Assembly: GCA_027492485.1 (NCBI GenBank)
Contig: JAPUER010000003.1
Location: 53,226 to 117,225, forward strand
DNA length: 64,000 nucleotides
Reading direction: 5' to 3'
From: Betaproteobacteria bacterium
GTDB lineage: Bacteria; Pseudomonadota; Gammaproteobacteria; Burkholderiales; Casimicrobiaceae
The stretch's first letter is position 1, and the number at the start of each line of letters is the position of its first letter. The notes under the pieces are model-generated. The model was not told the origin of the DNA. It saw only the letters and a list, made by a program, of their open reading frames with translations, and ran no database searches. This document shows, piece by piece, positions 42,794 to 53,195 of the stretch. The translations under genes and the position numbers were made by a program.

Positions 42794-42916
42794 GATTCGC
42801 GTGTAACTGGCGTAAGCGCTGCGATACCGCAGCGTCCGAGAGGGAGCCACCCTCAGGAAGCACGCGCGTCGCGGCCGCTGCGGTCGCGCGTTTCCGCCGT
42901 TCGCCTGGGCATGTAC
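42794..42916 (+). ncRNA. ZTP riboswitch (pfl motif) upstream of glyA
   Basis: The conserved parts of the ZTP/ZMP aptamer occur in order: TGTAACTGGCG (42802-42812), a variable hairpin (AGCGCTGCGATACCGCAGCG), GAGGGAGCCACCCTC (42839-42853), a second variable hairpin, and CCGCCGTTCGCCTGGGCA (42894-42911). It ends about 60 bp before the glyA start. ZTP signals low 10-formyl-THF and glyA supplies one-carbon units, so the element should switch glyA on under folate stress. Confidence 0.88.
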
Positions 42917-42977
42917 CGATTCGCCGCCATTTCGCGCGGGTCGGTGCACAAACTTCGCGACGAAAAGGAAATGCCCC

Positions 42978-44252
42978 ATGGCTAATGCCACCAACACGTC
43001 TCGTCCGGAAAACTTCACGTCACCGCTCGCCGCCGTCGATGCCGAAGTGTTCGCCGTCATCAACGCCGAGAACCAGCGCCAGGAAGATCACATCGAGCTG
43101 ATCGCCAGCGAGAACTACACGTCGAAAGCCGTGATGGAAGCGCAGGGCTCGCAGCTCACCAACAAGTACGCCGAGGGCTATCCGGGCCGCCGCTACTACG
43201 GTGGCTGCGAATACGTCGACGTCGCCGAAACGCTGGCCATCGAACGCCTCAAGCAACTGTTCGGCGCCAAATTCGTCAACGTGCAGCCGCACTCGGGTGC
43301 GCAGGCGAACGCCGCGATCTACTTCGTGTTGATGCAGCCGGGCGAGCCTTTCCTCGGTCTCTCGCTCGCCGAGGGCGGCCATCTGACGCACGGCATGGCG
43401 CTCAACATGAGCGGCAAATGGTTCAAGGCCAACGCCTATGGCCTGACCGCTGACGAGAAGATCGACTACGACGCGATGCGCGCCAAGGCGCACGAGGTCA
43501 AACCGAAGATGATCGTGGGCGGCGGCTCGGCCTACTCGCTCAAGTGGGATTGGGCGAAGATGCGCGAGATCGCCGATGAAGTCGGCGCCTGGCTGTGGGT
43601 CGACATGGCGCACTACGCCGGCCTGATCGCCGCCGGCGTATACCCCAACCCGGTGCCGCACGCGCACGTCACCACCAGCACCACGCACAAGACGCTGCGC
43701 GGACCGCGCGGCGGCGTGATCCTCACTAACGACGAAGACCTCGCCAAAAAGCTCAACAGCGCCGTGTTCCCCGGCCTGCAGGGCGGCCCGCTGATGCATG
43801 TGATTGCGGCCAAGGCCGTGGCCTTTGGCGAGGCGCTGAAGCCCGAGTTCAAAACCTATCAGGAACAGGTGCTCAAGAACGCCGACGTGCTCGCGAAAAC
43901 GCTGGTCGAACGCGGCCTGCGCATTGTCAGCGGCGGCACCGAGTCGCATCTGATGCTGGTTGACCTGCGCGCCAAGAAGATCACAGGCAAGGACGCCGAA
44001 GCCGTGTTGCACAAGGCACACATGACCTGCAACAAAAACGCCATCCCGAACGACCCGGAAAAGCCGATGGTCACCAGCGGTATCCGCCTCGGCTCACCGG
44101 CCTTCACCACCCGCGGCTTCAAGGAAGCCGAAGCCAAGATGGTCGGCAACTTCATCGCCGACGTGCTCGACGCGCCGAATGATGAGGCGGTGATTGCGCG
44201 CGTGCGTGGGGAAGTGGCGGCGCTTTGTGCGCGGTTTCCGGTTTATCGGTGA
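42978..44252 (+). CDS. glyA: serine hydroxymethyltransferase
   Basis: 424 residues. PLP-Lys at K238 in [15 protein letters not shown], plus [29 protein letters not shown] and [11 protein letters not shown], all standard. The enzyme converts serine and THF to glycine and methylene-THF in the cytosol. The long leader carries a ZTP riboswitch. The RBS is AAAAGGAA at 42963-42970. Length and motifs fully match the family. Confidence 0.97.
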   Translation: MANATNTSRPENFTSPLAAVDAEVFAVINAENQRQEDHIELIASENYTSKAVMEAQGSQLTNKYAEGYPGRRYYGGCEYVDVAETLAIERLKQLFGAKFVNVQPHSGAQANAAIYFVLMQPGEPFLGLSLAEGGHLTHGMALNMSGKWFKANAYGLTADEKIDYDAMRAKAHEVKPKMIVGGGSAYSLKWDWAKMREIADEVGAWLWVDMAHYAGLIAAGVYPNPVPHAHVTTSTTHKTLRGPRGGVILTNDEDLAKKLNSAVFPGLQGGPLMHVIAAKAVAFGEALKPEFKTYQEQVLKNADVLAKTLVERGLRIVSGGTESHLMLVDLRAKKITGKDAEAVLHKAHMTCNKNAIPNDPEKPMVTSGIRLGSPAFTTRGFKEAEAKMVGNFIADVLDAPNDEAVIARVRGEVAALCARFPVYR

Positions 44253-44327
44253 TTCACTCGCCAATCGCGACGTCACATGTCCGTTCGTGGTGAGCTCGTC
44301 GAACCATGAACGATTCCGTGAAGATTC

Positions 44328-44351
44328 GTAGGGTGCGGTTTCACCGCACCC
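44328..44351. repeat. GTAGGGTGCGG-type hairpin
   Basis: GGGTGCGGTTTCACCGCACCC hairpin after CGTA. It is akin to the 178-276 repeat (GTAGGGTG core). It lies between glyA and the HEPN-like gene, close to a partial second arm (GCGAACCGCACC, 44382-44393). Confidence 0.55.
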
Positions 44352-44424
44352 AAATTGATGTCAGTCAGCGTTGATGGCGGGGCGAACCGCACCTGCGAGG
44401 TATTTGCTAACAGACAGGAAACAG

Positions 44425-44892
44425 GTGATTTACCAAACTTATGGGCCGACAGGCACTGTCGGTGCCTATTTAGGGCACGCCAGGCATTTGACAGAGGCGG
44501 CCGCATCACTGAACCGACAGCGTTTTGGCATTGCCGCAAACATGCTTTTGGGGCACGCCATTGAGGTTGCGCTAAAGGCGTGGTTACATGGGCAAGCATT
44601 GAGACGTGGCGAGTCCGCAGAAAAATCCAAAAGCAAGCTTGCTAAGTCACCGCTTGGGCACGATCTGCCGACGCTTTGGGACGCCGCAGTAGGCGAAGGA
44701 CTGACTATTCCTTCATCGAGGCCAATTTGGTTTGAATTTATTGCGCAGATGCATGGCGCACCGTTCTTGGTTCGCTACCCGGCCAACGATGTGGCGTTCC
44801 CTGTCCCCGAGGATGAAGTTTGTAGTCAGATCCTGAATCTCATAGAAATTATCGGTACGGCGCTGGAACTTAAATGGAAACCGGCGACGTAG
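44425..44892 (+). CDS. HEPN-domain-like protein of unknown function
   Basis: 155 residues from GTG 44425, chosen because CAGGAAACAG precedes it. An upstream ATG at 44374 is in frame but overlaps the repeat. The middle (ANMLLGHAIEVALKAWLHGQ...GHDLPTLWDAAV) is the helical pattern of HEPN-type domains: an amphipathic helix with conserved acidic residue and a later H-x-L. No RxxxxH catalytic motif is seen, so RNase activity is doubtful. GC is lower than in the neighbours and the gene stands alone, suggesting acquisition. No nucleotidyltransferase partner adjoins. Confidence 0.6.
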   Translation: MIYQTYGPTGTVGAYLGHARHLTEAAASLNRQRFGIAANMLLGHAIEVALKAWLHGQALRRGESAEKSKSKLAKSPLGHDLPTLWDAAVGEGLTIPSSRPIWFEFIAQMHGAPFLVRYPANDVAFPVPEDEVCSQILNLIEIIGTALELKWKPAT

Positions 44893-45063
44893 CGCCATAG
44901 TGCAAATCGCTTGCGGTTCTGCCGAGCGCGGTGGCATGCCGTGTCCCCGATGAGTGACTTCGTCAACGGCACAAGGCGGGGCCGCAAGTGTCCTGCCTTA
45001 CGGGCAGGCACACGACCGGGCGTCGCCACAAGTTACGCTAGAATCTTGGTTTGTCACGGCAAT

Positions 45064-45139
45064 GGGTCGTTAGCTCAGTTGGTAGAGCAGCGGACTCTTA
45101 ATCCGTTGGTCGTAGGTTCGACCCCTACACGGCCTACCA
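45064..45139 (+). tRNA. tRNA-Lys (anticodon CTT)
   Basis: 76 bases including an encoded CCA. It folds as a cloverleaf: acceptor GGGTCGT/ACGGCCT (with G-T and T-G wobbles), D arm AGCTCAGTTGGTAGAGC, anticodon loop CTCTTAA (CTT), T arm GTAGGTTCGACCCCTAC. It is immediately upstream of the formaldehyde operon; tRNA genes are frequent sites for island insertion. Confidence 0.97.
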
Positions 45140-45180
45140 TTCGCCACGTTGACCTCAGTTAAAAAACGTATGCAAATCAA

Positions 45181-45210
45181 AGGCTTGGGTACTCCCAGGC
45201 CTTTTTTGTT
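45181..45210 (+). terminator. terminator after tRNA-Lys
   Basis: AGGCTTGGG-TACT-CCCAGGCCT hairpin (one T-G pair) followed by TTTTTGTTT. It lies 41 bp after the tRNA. Confidence 0.85.
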
Positions 45211-45257
45211 TCCGCTGCGTGAGTTCTCTGCAGGCGCTGCGACTGTTGAAGTCGACT

Positions 45258-45283
45258 TTTTTGTCTAACGTGTTAGACAAAAA
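45258..45283. promoter_or_regulatory. 26-bp perfect palindrome
   Basis: TTTTTGTCTAAC-GT-GTTAGACAAAAA, 12-bp arms with a 2-bp centre. The GTCTAAC..GTTAGAC core looks like an operator for a dimeric repressor (TetR/GntR size); it could also be a bidirectional terminator because of the flanking A and T tracts. No matching regulator gene is nearby other than frmR. Confidence 0.5.
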
Positions 45284-45533
45284 TCGCCGAACTGGCGCGA
45301 TCGGCCTGCCTGCAAATCACTCCAGCAGTCAGCAACGATTTGCCGTCGGCATCCTGCACAAAACAACAATCCCTACGCGCAGGCGGCATCGCCTCCGCCC
45401 CGCGCCGTCGTTCCGCGTCAACAATTGCCAGGACGAAGCTTTGCCGCAAGTCGAGCAAGCCGTGCTGCACGGAAAGGGCGCCGTCGTACCGGCCGCATTG
45501 CCAATGAGTACCACCCGGCGATAAATATCATGA

Positions 45534-45595
45534 ATACTATGCATACAACGGATACAACGGATACAACGGATACTATGGGGTAGTATGGTATGCTG
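45534..45595 (+). promoter_or_regulatory. frm operator region: FrmR-type site with 9-bp tandem repeats
   Basis: ATACTATGGGGTAGTAT (45570-45586) is an inverted repeat around a G4 centre, the expected form of a FrmR/RcnR-class operator. Upstream is a run of 9-bp units: ATACTATGC, then ATACAACGG three times (45543-45569). The promoter of the eight-gene operon should overlap here, 35-90 bp before frmR. Confidence 0.75.
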
Positions 45596-45629
45596 CCGCT
45601 GACGCAATCCAGTAACAGATGGGGGTTCG

Positions 45630-47073
<1,444 letters not shown>

Positions 47074-47115
47074 TCACTCACTATCCATCCAATACAACCA
47101 TCAAGGGAACCAACC

Positions 47116-47514
47116 ATGTCCACTCCTGTCATTTCCGGCGACGGCATCTTCTCGCACGTCTTCATCGGTGCCGCCGACGTTCAAAAGTCGGCCACGTTCT
47201 ACGACGCCGCCTTGGGTGCCCTCGGCATCAAAAACCTCGGCCCGTTCGGCAACGGGTGGGTACTGTACGGTCGTGAAAAACCGGCTTTCATCATCGCCCG
47301 TCCGGGCAATGGTGAAACGCCCTCCAGTAACGGCGTGACGATCGGCTTCGCCGCCGCGTCGGCAGATGAAGTGGACGCCTTCCACGCGGCCGGCGTGGCC
47401 GCAGGCGGCACTGACGAAGGCCGGGCCGGCCCGCGGGGCCACCTGCCCGGCGCCTACGCCGCCTACCTGCGTGACCCGGCGGGCAACAAGGTGTGCGCGT
47501 ACACCTTCGTGTGA
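47116..47514 (+). CDS. VOC/glyoxalase-like protein in the formaldehyde operon
   Basis: 132 residues. The betaalphabetabetabeta pattern is visible: [23 protein letters not shown] at the start and [18 protein letters not shown] at the end, where metal-ligand His and Glu would sit (His in FSHVF; the C-terminal Glu is missing, replaced around NKVCAY). It may bind glutathione adducts or formaldehyde-derived electrophiles, by analogy with glyoxalase I and fosfomycin enzymes; its role is inferred from position between frmA and uvrB. Confidence 0.85.
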   Translation: MSTPVISGDGIFSHVFIGAADVQKSATFYDAALGALGIKNLGPFGNGWVLYGREKPAFIIARPGNGETPSSNGVTIGFAAASADEVDAFHAAGVAAGGTDEGRAGPRGHLPGAYAAYLRDPAGNKVCAYTFV

Positions 47515-47588
47515 CGAAGCGACTTTGGCGCGCCCCGTTGTCGAAGCGATCGACTGAAGTTGCGGCGGTTCAAACTGGAGAAACACAA

Positions 47589-49565
47589 ATGTCGACCGGC
47601 ACGTTCATCTTGCATTCCAACTACACGCCCGCAGGCGATCAGCCGGAGGCCATCGCGCGGCTGATGGCCGGCGTGGAGGCGGGCGCGACGCACCAGACGC
47701 TGAAAGGCATCACCGGCTCGGGCAAGACCTTCACGATGGCGAACCTGATCCATCGCCTGAAACGGCCGACCTTGATCCTGGCGCCCAACAAGACGCTGAC
47801 CGCGCAACTCTATGGGGAGATGAAGCATTTCTTTCCCGAGAACGCGGTCGAGTACTTCGTGTCGTATTACGACTACTTCCAGCCCGAGGTCTACATTCCC
47901 GGCAGCGATCGATTCATCGAGAAGGATTCGTCCATCAACGACCACCTCGAACGGCTGCGGCTGTCGACCACCAAATCGCTGATCGAACGCCGGGACGTGA
48001 TCGTCGTGGCGTCGGTGTCGTCCATCTACGGCCTCGGCGAGCCTGACGACTACCGGGCCTTGCAGATTCCGCTGTACCGGGGCAACAAGCTGGAGCAGCG
48101 GGAATTCATTCGCCGCCTGGTGCTGCTGCAGTACGAGCGTACCGACAAGGCGCTCAAGCGCGGCACGTTCCGCGTCCGCGGCGATGTCTTCGATATCTTT
48201 CCCGCCGACTCCGAGCACATGGGCATCCGGGTGGAATTGATGGATGGCGTCGTCGATACGGTGCATTGGCTGGACCCGGTCACCGGCAGGACTCCGGGCG
48301 CGGTCGAGCACTACCTCGTGTCGCCCAAGACGCTGTTTTCGGCGCCGAAGAACAAGATCGAAGCGGCGGCCGACCAGATCGTGGCCGAGATGGAGGCCCG
48401 GGTGGCCGAGCTCCACGCCGACAATCGTTTGGTAGAGGCCAATCGGCTCTACGAGCGGATCATGGCCGACGTGGAGATGATGCGCCACGCCGGCTACTGC
48501 TCGGGGCTGGAAAACTATTCCTGCTATTTGAATGGTCGGGATCCGAAACTGCCGCCCTGCACCCTGCTCGATTACCTGCCGAAGGACGGGCTGCTGTTCG
48601 TCGACGAATCGCATGTCATGGTGCCGCAGATTTCGGCGATGTACCGGGGCGACCAGAGCCGCAAGGACACCTTGATCGAGTATGGATTCCGCCTGCCCTC
48701 GTCGCGCAACAACCGGCCCTTGAGTTTCAGCGAGTTCGAGGCGCTCAAGCCGCAGGCCATCTTCGTGTCCGCGACGCCGGGCAACTACGAGCTGAAGCGG
48801 TCGGCGGGCCGGGTCGTCGATCAAATGATCAGGCCCACGGGCCTGCTCGACCCGACGGTGGAGGTGCGGCCCCGAGCCGGTTATCTGGACGACCTGCTGG
48901 CCGAAATCTCGACCTGCGTTGCGAACAACAACCGGGTGCTGGTGACGACGCTGACCAAACTGGGCGCGGAGGAACTCTGCGACTTTCTGGCCGGCAAGGG
49001 CATTCGGGTGCGGTACATGCACTCGGACATCAAGCAGGACGAGCGCATCGAGATCATCAACGGCCTGCGCGCCGGCGAGTTCGACGTGCTGATCGGCATC
49101 AGCCTGCTGCGCGAGGGGCTGGACATCCCGGAGGCATCCCTGGTGGCGATTCTCGACGCCGACCACGCCGGTTTCCTGCGTTCGACCCATGCGCTTATCC
49201 AGATGATCGGCCGCGTTGCGCGCAATGAAGAAGGCAAGGCCATTCTCTACGCCGACGCCGTGACGCCGGCGATGCAGCAGGCCATCGACGAGACGAGCAG
49301 GCGCCGAGAACTGCAGATGGCCTTCAACCAGGAAAACGGCATCTCGCCGGTGTCATCGGTGCGCAGGCTGGCGTCCGATGGTGAAGCCGCCGCCGCGACA
49401 CCGGTTCACTCCGAAGCGTTCTGCGAAAACCTGTCGGTGCTCTGTGACCAGATCACGACCAAGGAGCAGCAGTTGCTGGCCTTCACCGACTCCGGCAATG
49501 AAGCGCAGGTGGAAAAAATCCGCCGCGAGTTGGATAGCCTGTACCGGCAATTCATCTACATGTAG
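47589..49565 (+). CDS. uvrB: UvrB-family excinuclease subunit (operon-specific paralogue)
   Basis: 658 residues, near full UvrB length. Walker A GSGKT (43-47), damage-probing hairpin [24 protein letters not shown] (a Phe replaces one hairpin Tyr), [11 protein letters not shown], and helicase motifs VFVSATPG and [10 protein letters not shown] are present. The tail ([24 protein letters not shown]) resembles the UVR/UvrC-binding domain. Being inside the frm operon, this is probably a second UvrB, expressed with formaldehyde. RBS weak (GGAGAAACACAA). Confidence 0.94.
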   Translation: MSTGTFILHSNYTPAGDQPEAIARLMAGVEAGATHQTLKGITGSGKTFTMANLIHRLKRPTLILAPNKTLTAQLYGEMKHFFPENAVEYFVSYYDYFQPEVYIPGSDRFIEKDSSINDHLERLRLSTTKSLIERRDVIVVASVSSIYGLGEPDDYRALQIPLYRGNKLEQREFIRRLVLLQYERTDKALKRGTFRVRGDVFDIFPADSEHMGIRVELMDGVVDTVHWLDPVTGRTPGAVEHYLVSPKTLFSAPKNKIEAAADQIVAEMEARVAELHADNRLVEANRLYERIMADVEMMRHAGYCSGLENYSCYLNGRDPKLPPCTLLDYLPKDGLLFVDESHVMVPQISAMYRGDQSRKDTLIEYGFRLPSSRNNRPLSFSEFEALKPQAIFVSATPGNYELKRSAGRVVDQMIRPTGLLDPTVEVRPRAGYLDDLLAEISTCVANNNRVLVTTLTKLGAEELCDFLAGKGIRVRYMHSDIKQDERIEIINGLRAGEFDVLIGISLLREGLDIPEASLVAILDADHAGFLRSTHALIQMIGRVARNEEGKAILYADAVTPAMQQAIDETSRRRELQMAFNQENGISPVSSVRRLASDGEAAAATPVHSEAFCENLSVLCDQITTKEQQLLAFTDSGNEAQVEKIRRELDSLYRQFIYM

Positions 49566-49596
49566 GCGCGGCTCGCGCTGTCGTCAGGAGGGTGCC

Positions 49597-50940
49597 ATGA
49601 ATCAGCAAGCCAACATCGGTACGACTGCATCGGCGACCGCGACCACCACCGCGGCGGCCACCGTGTACGGCATGCCGGCCTATGCCGACCGGGCAGCGGC
49701 CGTCGGCGAGGTGCATGCGCGTCCCCATCTGTTGATCGAGCCCCCGCGCAGCATCCTGCAGTTGGCCTTCATGACCGAGGGCGACCTGCGCAAGGATCAA
49801 GCGGCGATCAGCGAACTGTCGCATCGCCTCGGCGTCGCCGAGCCGGACCCGGCGACGCCGCTGCACGGTCTGACCTGGGACGAGGGGGATTTGCATTGCG
49901 AAAAGCACACCGAGTTCTCGACCTACCTGTGGTGTGCCGCGCTCGATCCGCAGACCGGGCAGCCCCGTGGCGAGAACCCGTTCAAGCACGGCTTCGTGCC
50001 GCCGGGCCCGGTCGTATCGGGCATCCGCTTGCGGTTGCTGCCCTGGACCGCGGAAACGGAGAAGGAGGCGGATCGCTTCGACCGCGCCAGCCTCTGCTGG
50101 TCGGTGGTGGAGAACGGCGCGGCCGCGATCCTGACCGACTTTCGGCAGGACGAGGATGGGCTGACGCACATGCTCATTCTCTGTCGCGACCTGTACCCGG
50201 CGCGCGCCGGTGCGCTGGCCCAGCGCCTGCTGGAAATCGAGACCTACCGGACCATGGCGCTGCTGTCCCTGCCGTTGACGCGGTCGATGACGACCGACCT
50301 GCGGCGCATGGAGTCGCGGCTCGCGGCGATCACCGACGAGATGTGCACCAGCCTGGCAGCGCGGCGCGACAGCGGCGTGCTGCTCACCGAGCTGACGAGC
50401 CTGGCGGCCGAGCTGGAAGCCGAGGCCGCGGCCAACCTCTACCGCTTCGGCGCCAGCCGCGCCTACTACGAGATCGTCGAGGAAAGGCTGGCCTCGCTGT
50501 CGGAGCAGGCGGTGCACGGCTGGTGCACCTGGGGCGACTTCCTGCTGCGTCGCATTGCGCCGGCGATGCGGACCTGCCACTCGGTCAAGGAGCGCCAGGC
50601 CAAGCTCTCCGAAAAACTGAACCGGGCGATCTCGCTGCTGCGCTCGTGGATCGACGTCGAACTGCAGCGCCAGAACCGCGACCTGCTCACGGCGATGAAC
50701 GACCGCGCGCGGATGCAGCTGCGGCTGCAGCAGACCGTCGAGGGCCTGTCGGTCGCGGCTATCTCCTACTACGTTGTCAGCCTGCTCGGCTATCTGCTCA
50801 AGGGCCTTCCGGTCGTCCATGACTTCGTCGCGCCGGTCACGGCGGTGCTGGTGCCGGCGGTGATGCTGACCATCTGGTGGCGAGTGCGCAGCATCCGGCA
50901 CGCCCACGGCGACCCCGCGGCGCAAGCGCAGTCTGCCTGA
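49597..50940 (+). CDS. DUF3422 family membrane protein
   Basis: 447 residues. The family signature GEVHARPHLLIEPP appears at ~36-50. The central ~300 residues are a soluble helical domain, and two membrane helices lie near the C-terminus (VAAISYYVVSLLGYLLKGL and FVAPVTAVLVPAVMLTIWW). The layout suggests an inner-membrane protein with a large cytoplasmic domain. The function is unknown. CAGGAGGG gives a strong RBS. It is embedded between uvrB and frmB, so a part in formaldehyde tolerance is likely but unproven. Confidence 0.88.
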   Translation: MNQQANIGTTASATATTTAAATVYGMPAYADRAAAVGEVHARPHLLIEPPRSILQLAFMTEGDLRKDQAAISELSHRLGVAEPDPATPLHGLTWDEGDLHCEKHTEFSTYLWCAALDPQTGQPRGENPFKHGFVPPGPVVSGIRLRLLPWTAETEKEADRFDRASLCWSVVENGAAAILTDFRQDEDGLTHMLILCRDLYPARAGALAQRLLEIETYRTMALLSLPLTRSMTTDLRRMESRLAAITDEMCTSLAARRDSGVLLTELTSLAAELEAEAAANLYRFGASRAYYEIVEERLASLSEQAVHGWCTWGDFLLRRIAPAMRTCHSVKERQAKLSEKLNRAISLLRSWIDVELQRQNRDLLTAMNDRARMQLRLQQTVEGLSVAAISYYVVSLLGYLLKGLPVVHDFVAPVTAVLVPAVMLTIWWRVRSIRHAHGDPAAQAQSA

Positions 50941-50984
50941 CCGGTGCCATCGCGGCACACCCATCGTTGAACACAGGAACACTC

Positions 50985-51815
50985 ATGGAACGCGTGGAAC
51001 ATCACGCCAGCTTCGGTGGCTGGCAGGACGTCTATCGGCACCAATCGGCCACCCTCGGCTGCACGATGCGCTTCGGCGTCTATCTGCCACCGCAGGCCGG
51101 GCAGGGCAGGCTGCCGGTGCTCTACTGGCTGTCCGGCCTGACTTGCACCGAGCAGAACTTCATCACCAAGGCGGCGATGCAGCGTTACGCTGCCGAGCAT
51201 GGTGTCATCGTCGTGGCGCCCGATACCAGCCCCCGCGGCGACGGCGTGGCCGACGATCCCGCCTATGACCTGGGGCAAGGCGCAGGCTTCTACGTCAATG
51301 CGACCCAGGCGCCGTGGGCAGCGAACTACCGGATGTACGACCACGTTGTGCACGAGCTGCCGGCACTTGTCGAGGCCGAGTTCCCCGCGACCGGCGAGCG
51401 CGCCATCAGCGGCCATTCCATGGGCGGGCACGGCGCGCTGGTCGTCGCGCTGCGCAACCCTGGGCGCTACCGCAGCGTGTCGGCCTTCGCGCCCATCGTC
51501 GCGCCCTCGCAGGTGCCGTGGGGGCACAAGGCCTTCGCAGCCTATCTGGGCACCGATCGGCAAGCCTGGCAGCAGTACGACAGCGTGGCGCTGGTTCGCG
51601 ACGCGCAGGAGCGCCTGCCGCTGCTGGTGGACCAGGGCTTGAACGACGAGTTTCTTGAAAGCCAATTGCGGCCCGAACTGCTGCGCCAAGCCTGCGCCGA
51701 GGCCCGGCACCCGCTGACGCTGAACCTGCGGCCGGGCCACGACCACAGCTACTACTTCATCGCCAGCTTCATCGGCGAGCACATGGCCCACCACGCCAGG
51801 GCGCTCAAAGGCTGA
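50985..51815 (+). CDS. frmB: S-formylglutathione hydrolase
   Basis: 276 residues, esterase-D fold. Nucleophile Ser145 in GHSMGGHGALV, then DQGLNDEF (Asp) and GHDHSYYF (His). LYWLSGLTCTEQNFITKA is typical. It hydrolyses S-formylglutathione to formate and glutathione, completing the pathway begun by FrmA. ATG at 50985 follows ACAGGAAC. The frmA and frmB genes are split by VOC, uvrB and DUF3422, which is unusual compared with frmRAB. Confidence 0.95.
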   Translation: MERVEHHASFGGWQDVYRHQSATLGCTMRFGVYLPPQAGQGRLPVLYWLSGLTCTEQNFITKAAMQRYAAEHGVIVVAPDTSPRGDGVADDPAYDLGQGAGFYVNATQAPWAANYRMYDHVVHELPALVEAEFPATGERAISGHSMGGHGALVVALRNPGRYRSVSAFAPIVAPSQVPWGHKAFAAYLGTDRQAWQQYDSVALVRDAQERLPLLVDQGLNDEFLESQLRPELLRQACAEARHPLTLNLRPGHDHSYYFIASFIGEHMAHHARALKG

Positions 51816-51841
51816 GGCAGGTTCTGGATTCCTCCCGGGAG

Positions 51842-53161
<1,320 letters not shown>

Positions 53162-53195
53162 CATCGCCACGCCCCACGAACCCAAGGAAAAGAAC

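Larger units (their letters stand above)
45140..45629. promoter_or_regulatory. long spacer between tRNA-Lys and frmR
   Basis: 490 bp without a convincing gene. It contains the tRNA terminator (45181-45210), a possible degenerate dispersed-element fragment around GAAGTCGACTTTTTTG (45249-45264), a 26-bp perfect palindrome (45258-45283) and the frm operator/tandem-repeat region (45534-45595). The stretch 45290-45530 shows nothing I can identify; its frames have no family resemblance. Confidence 0.6.

Noticed and set aside
45219-45524. Possible small gene of about 100 codons between tRNA-Lys and frmR
   Set aside because: No RBS, no recognisable domain, odd composition and it covers the palindrome. 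Treated as spacer.
45543-45569. Short CRISPR-like tandem repeat
   Set aside because: The units are 9 bp, contiguous without spacers, and sit in the frm promoter; no cas genes are present.
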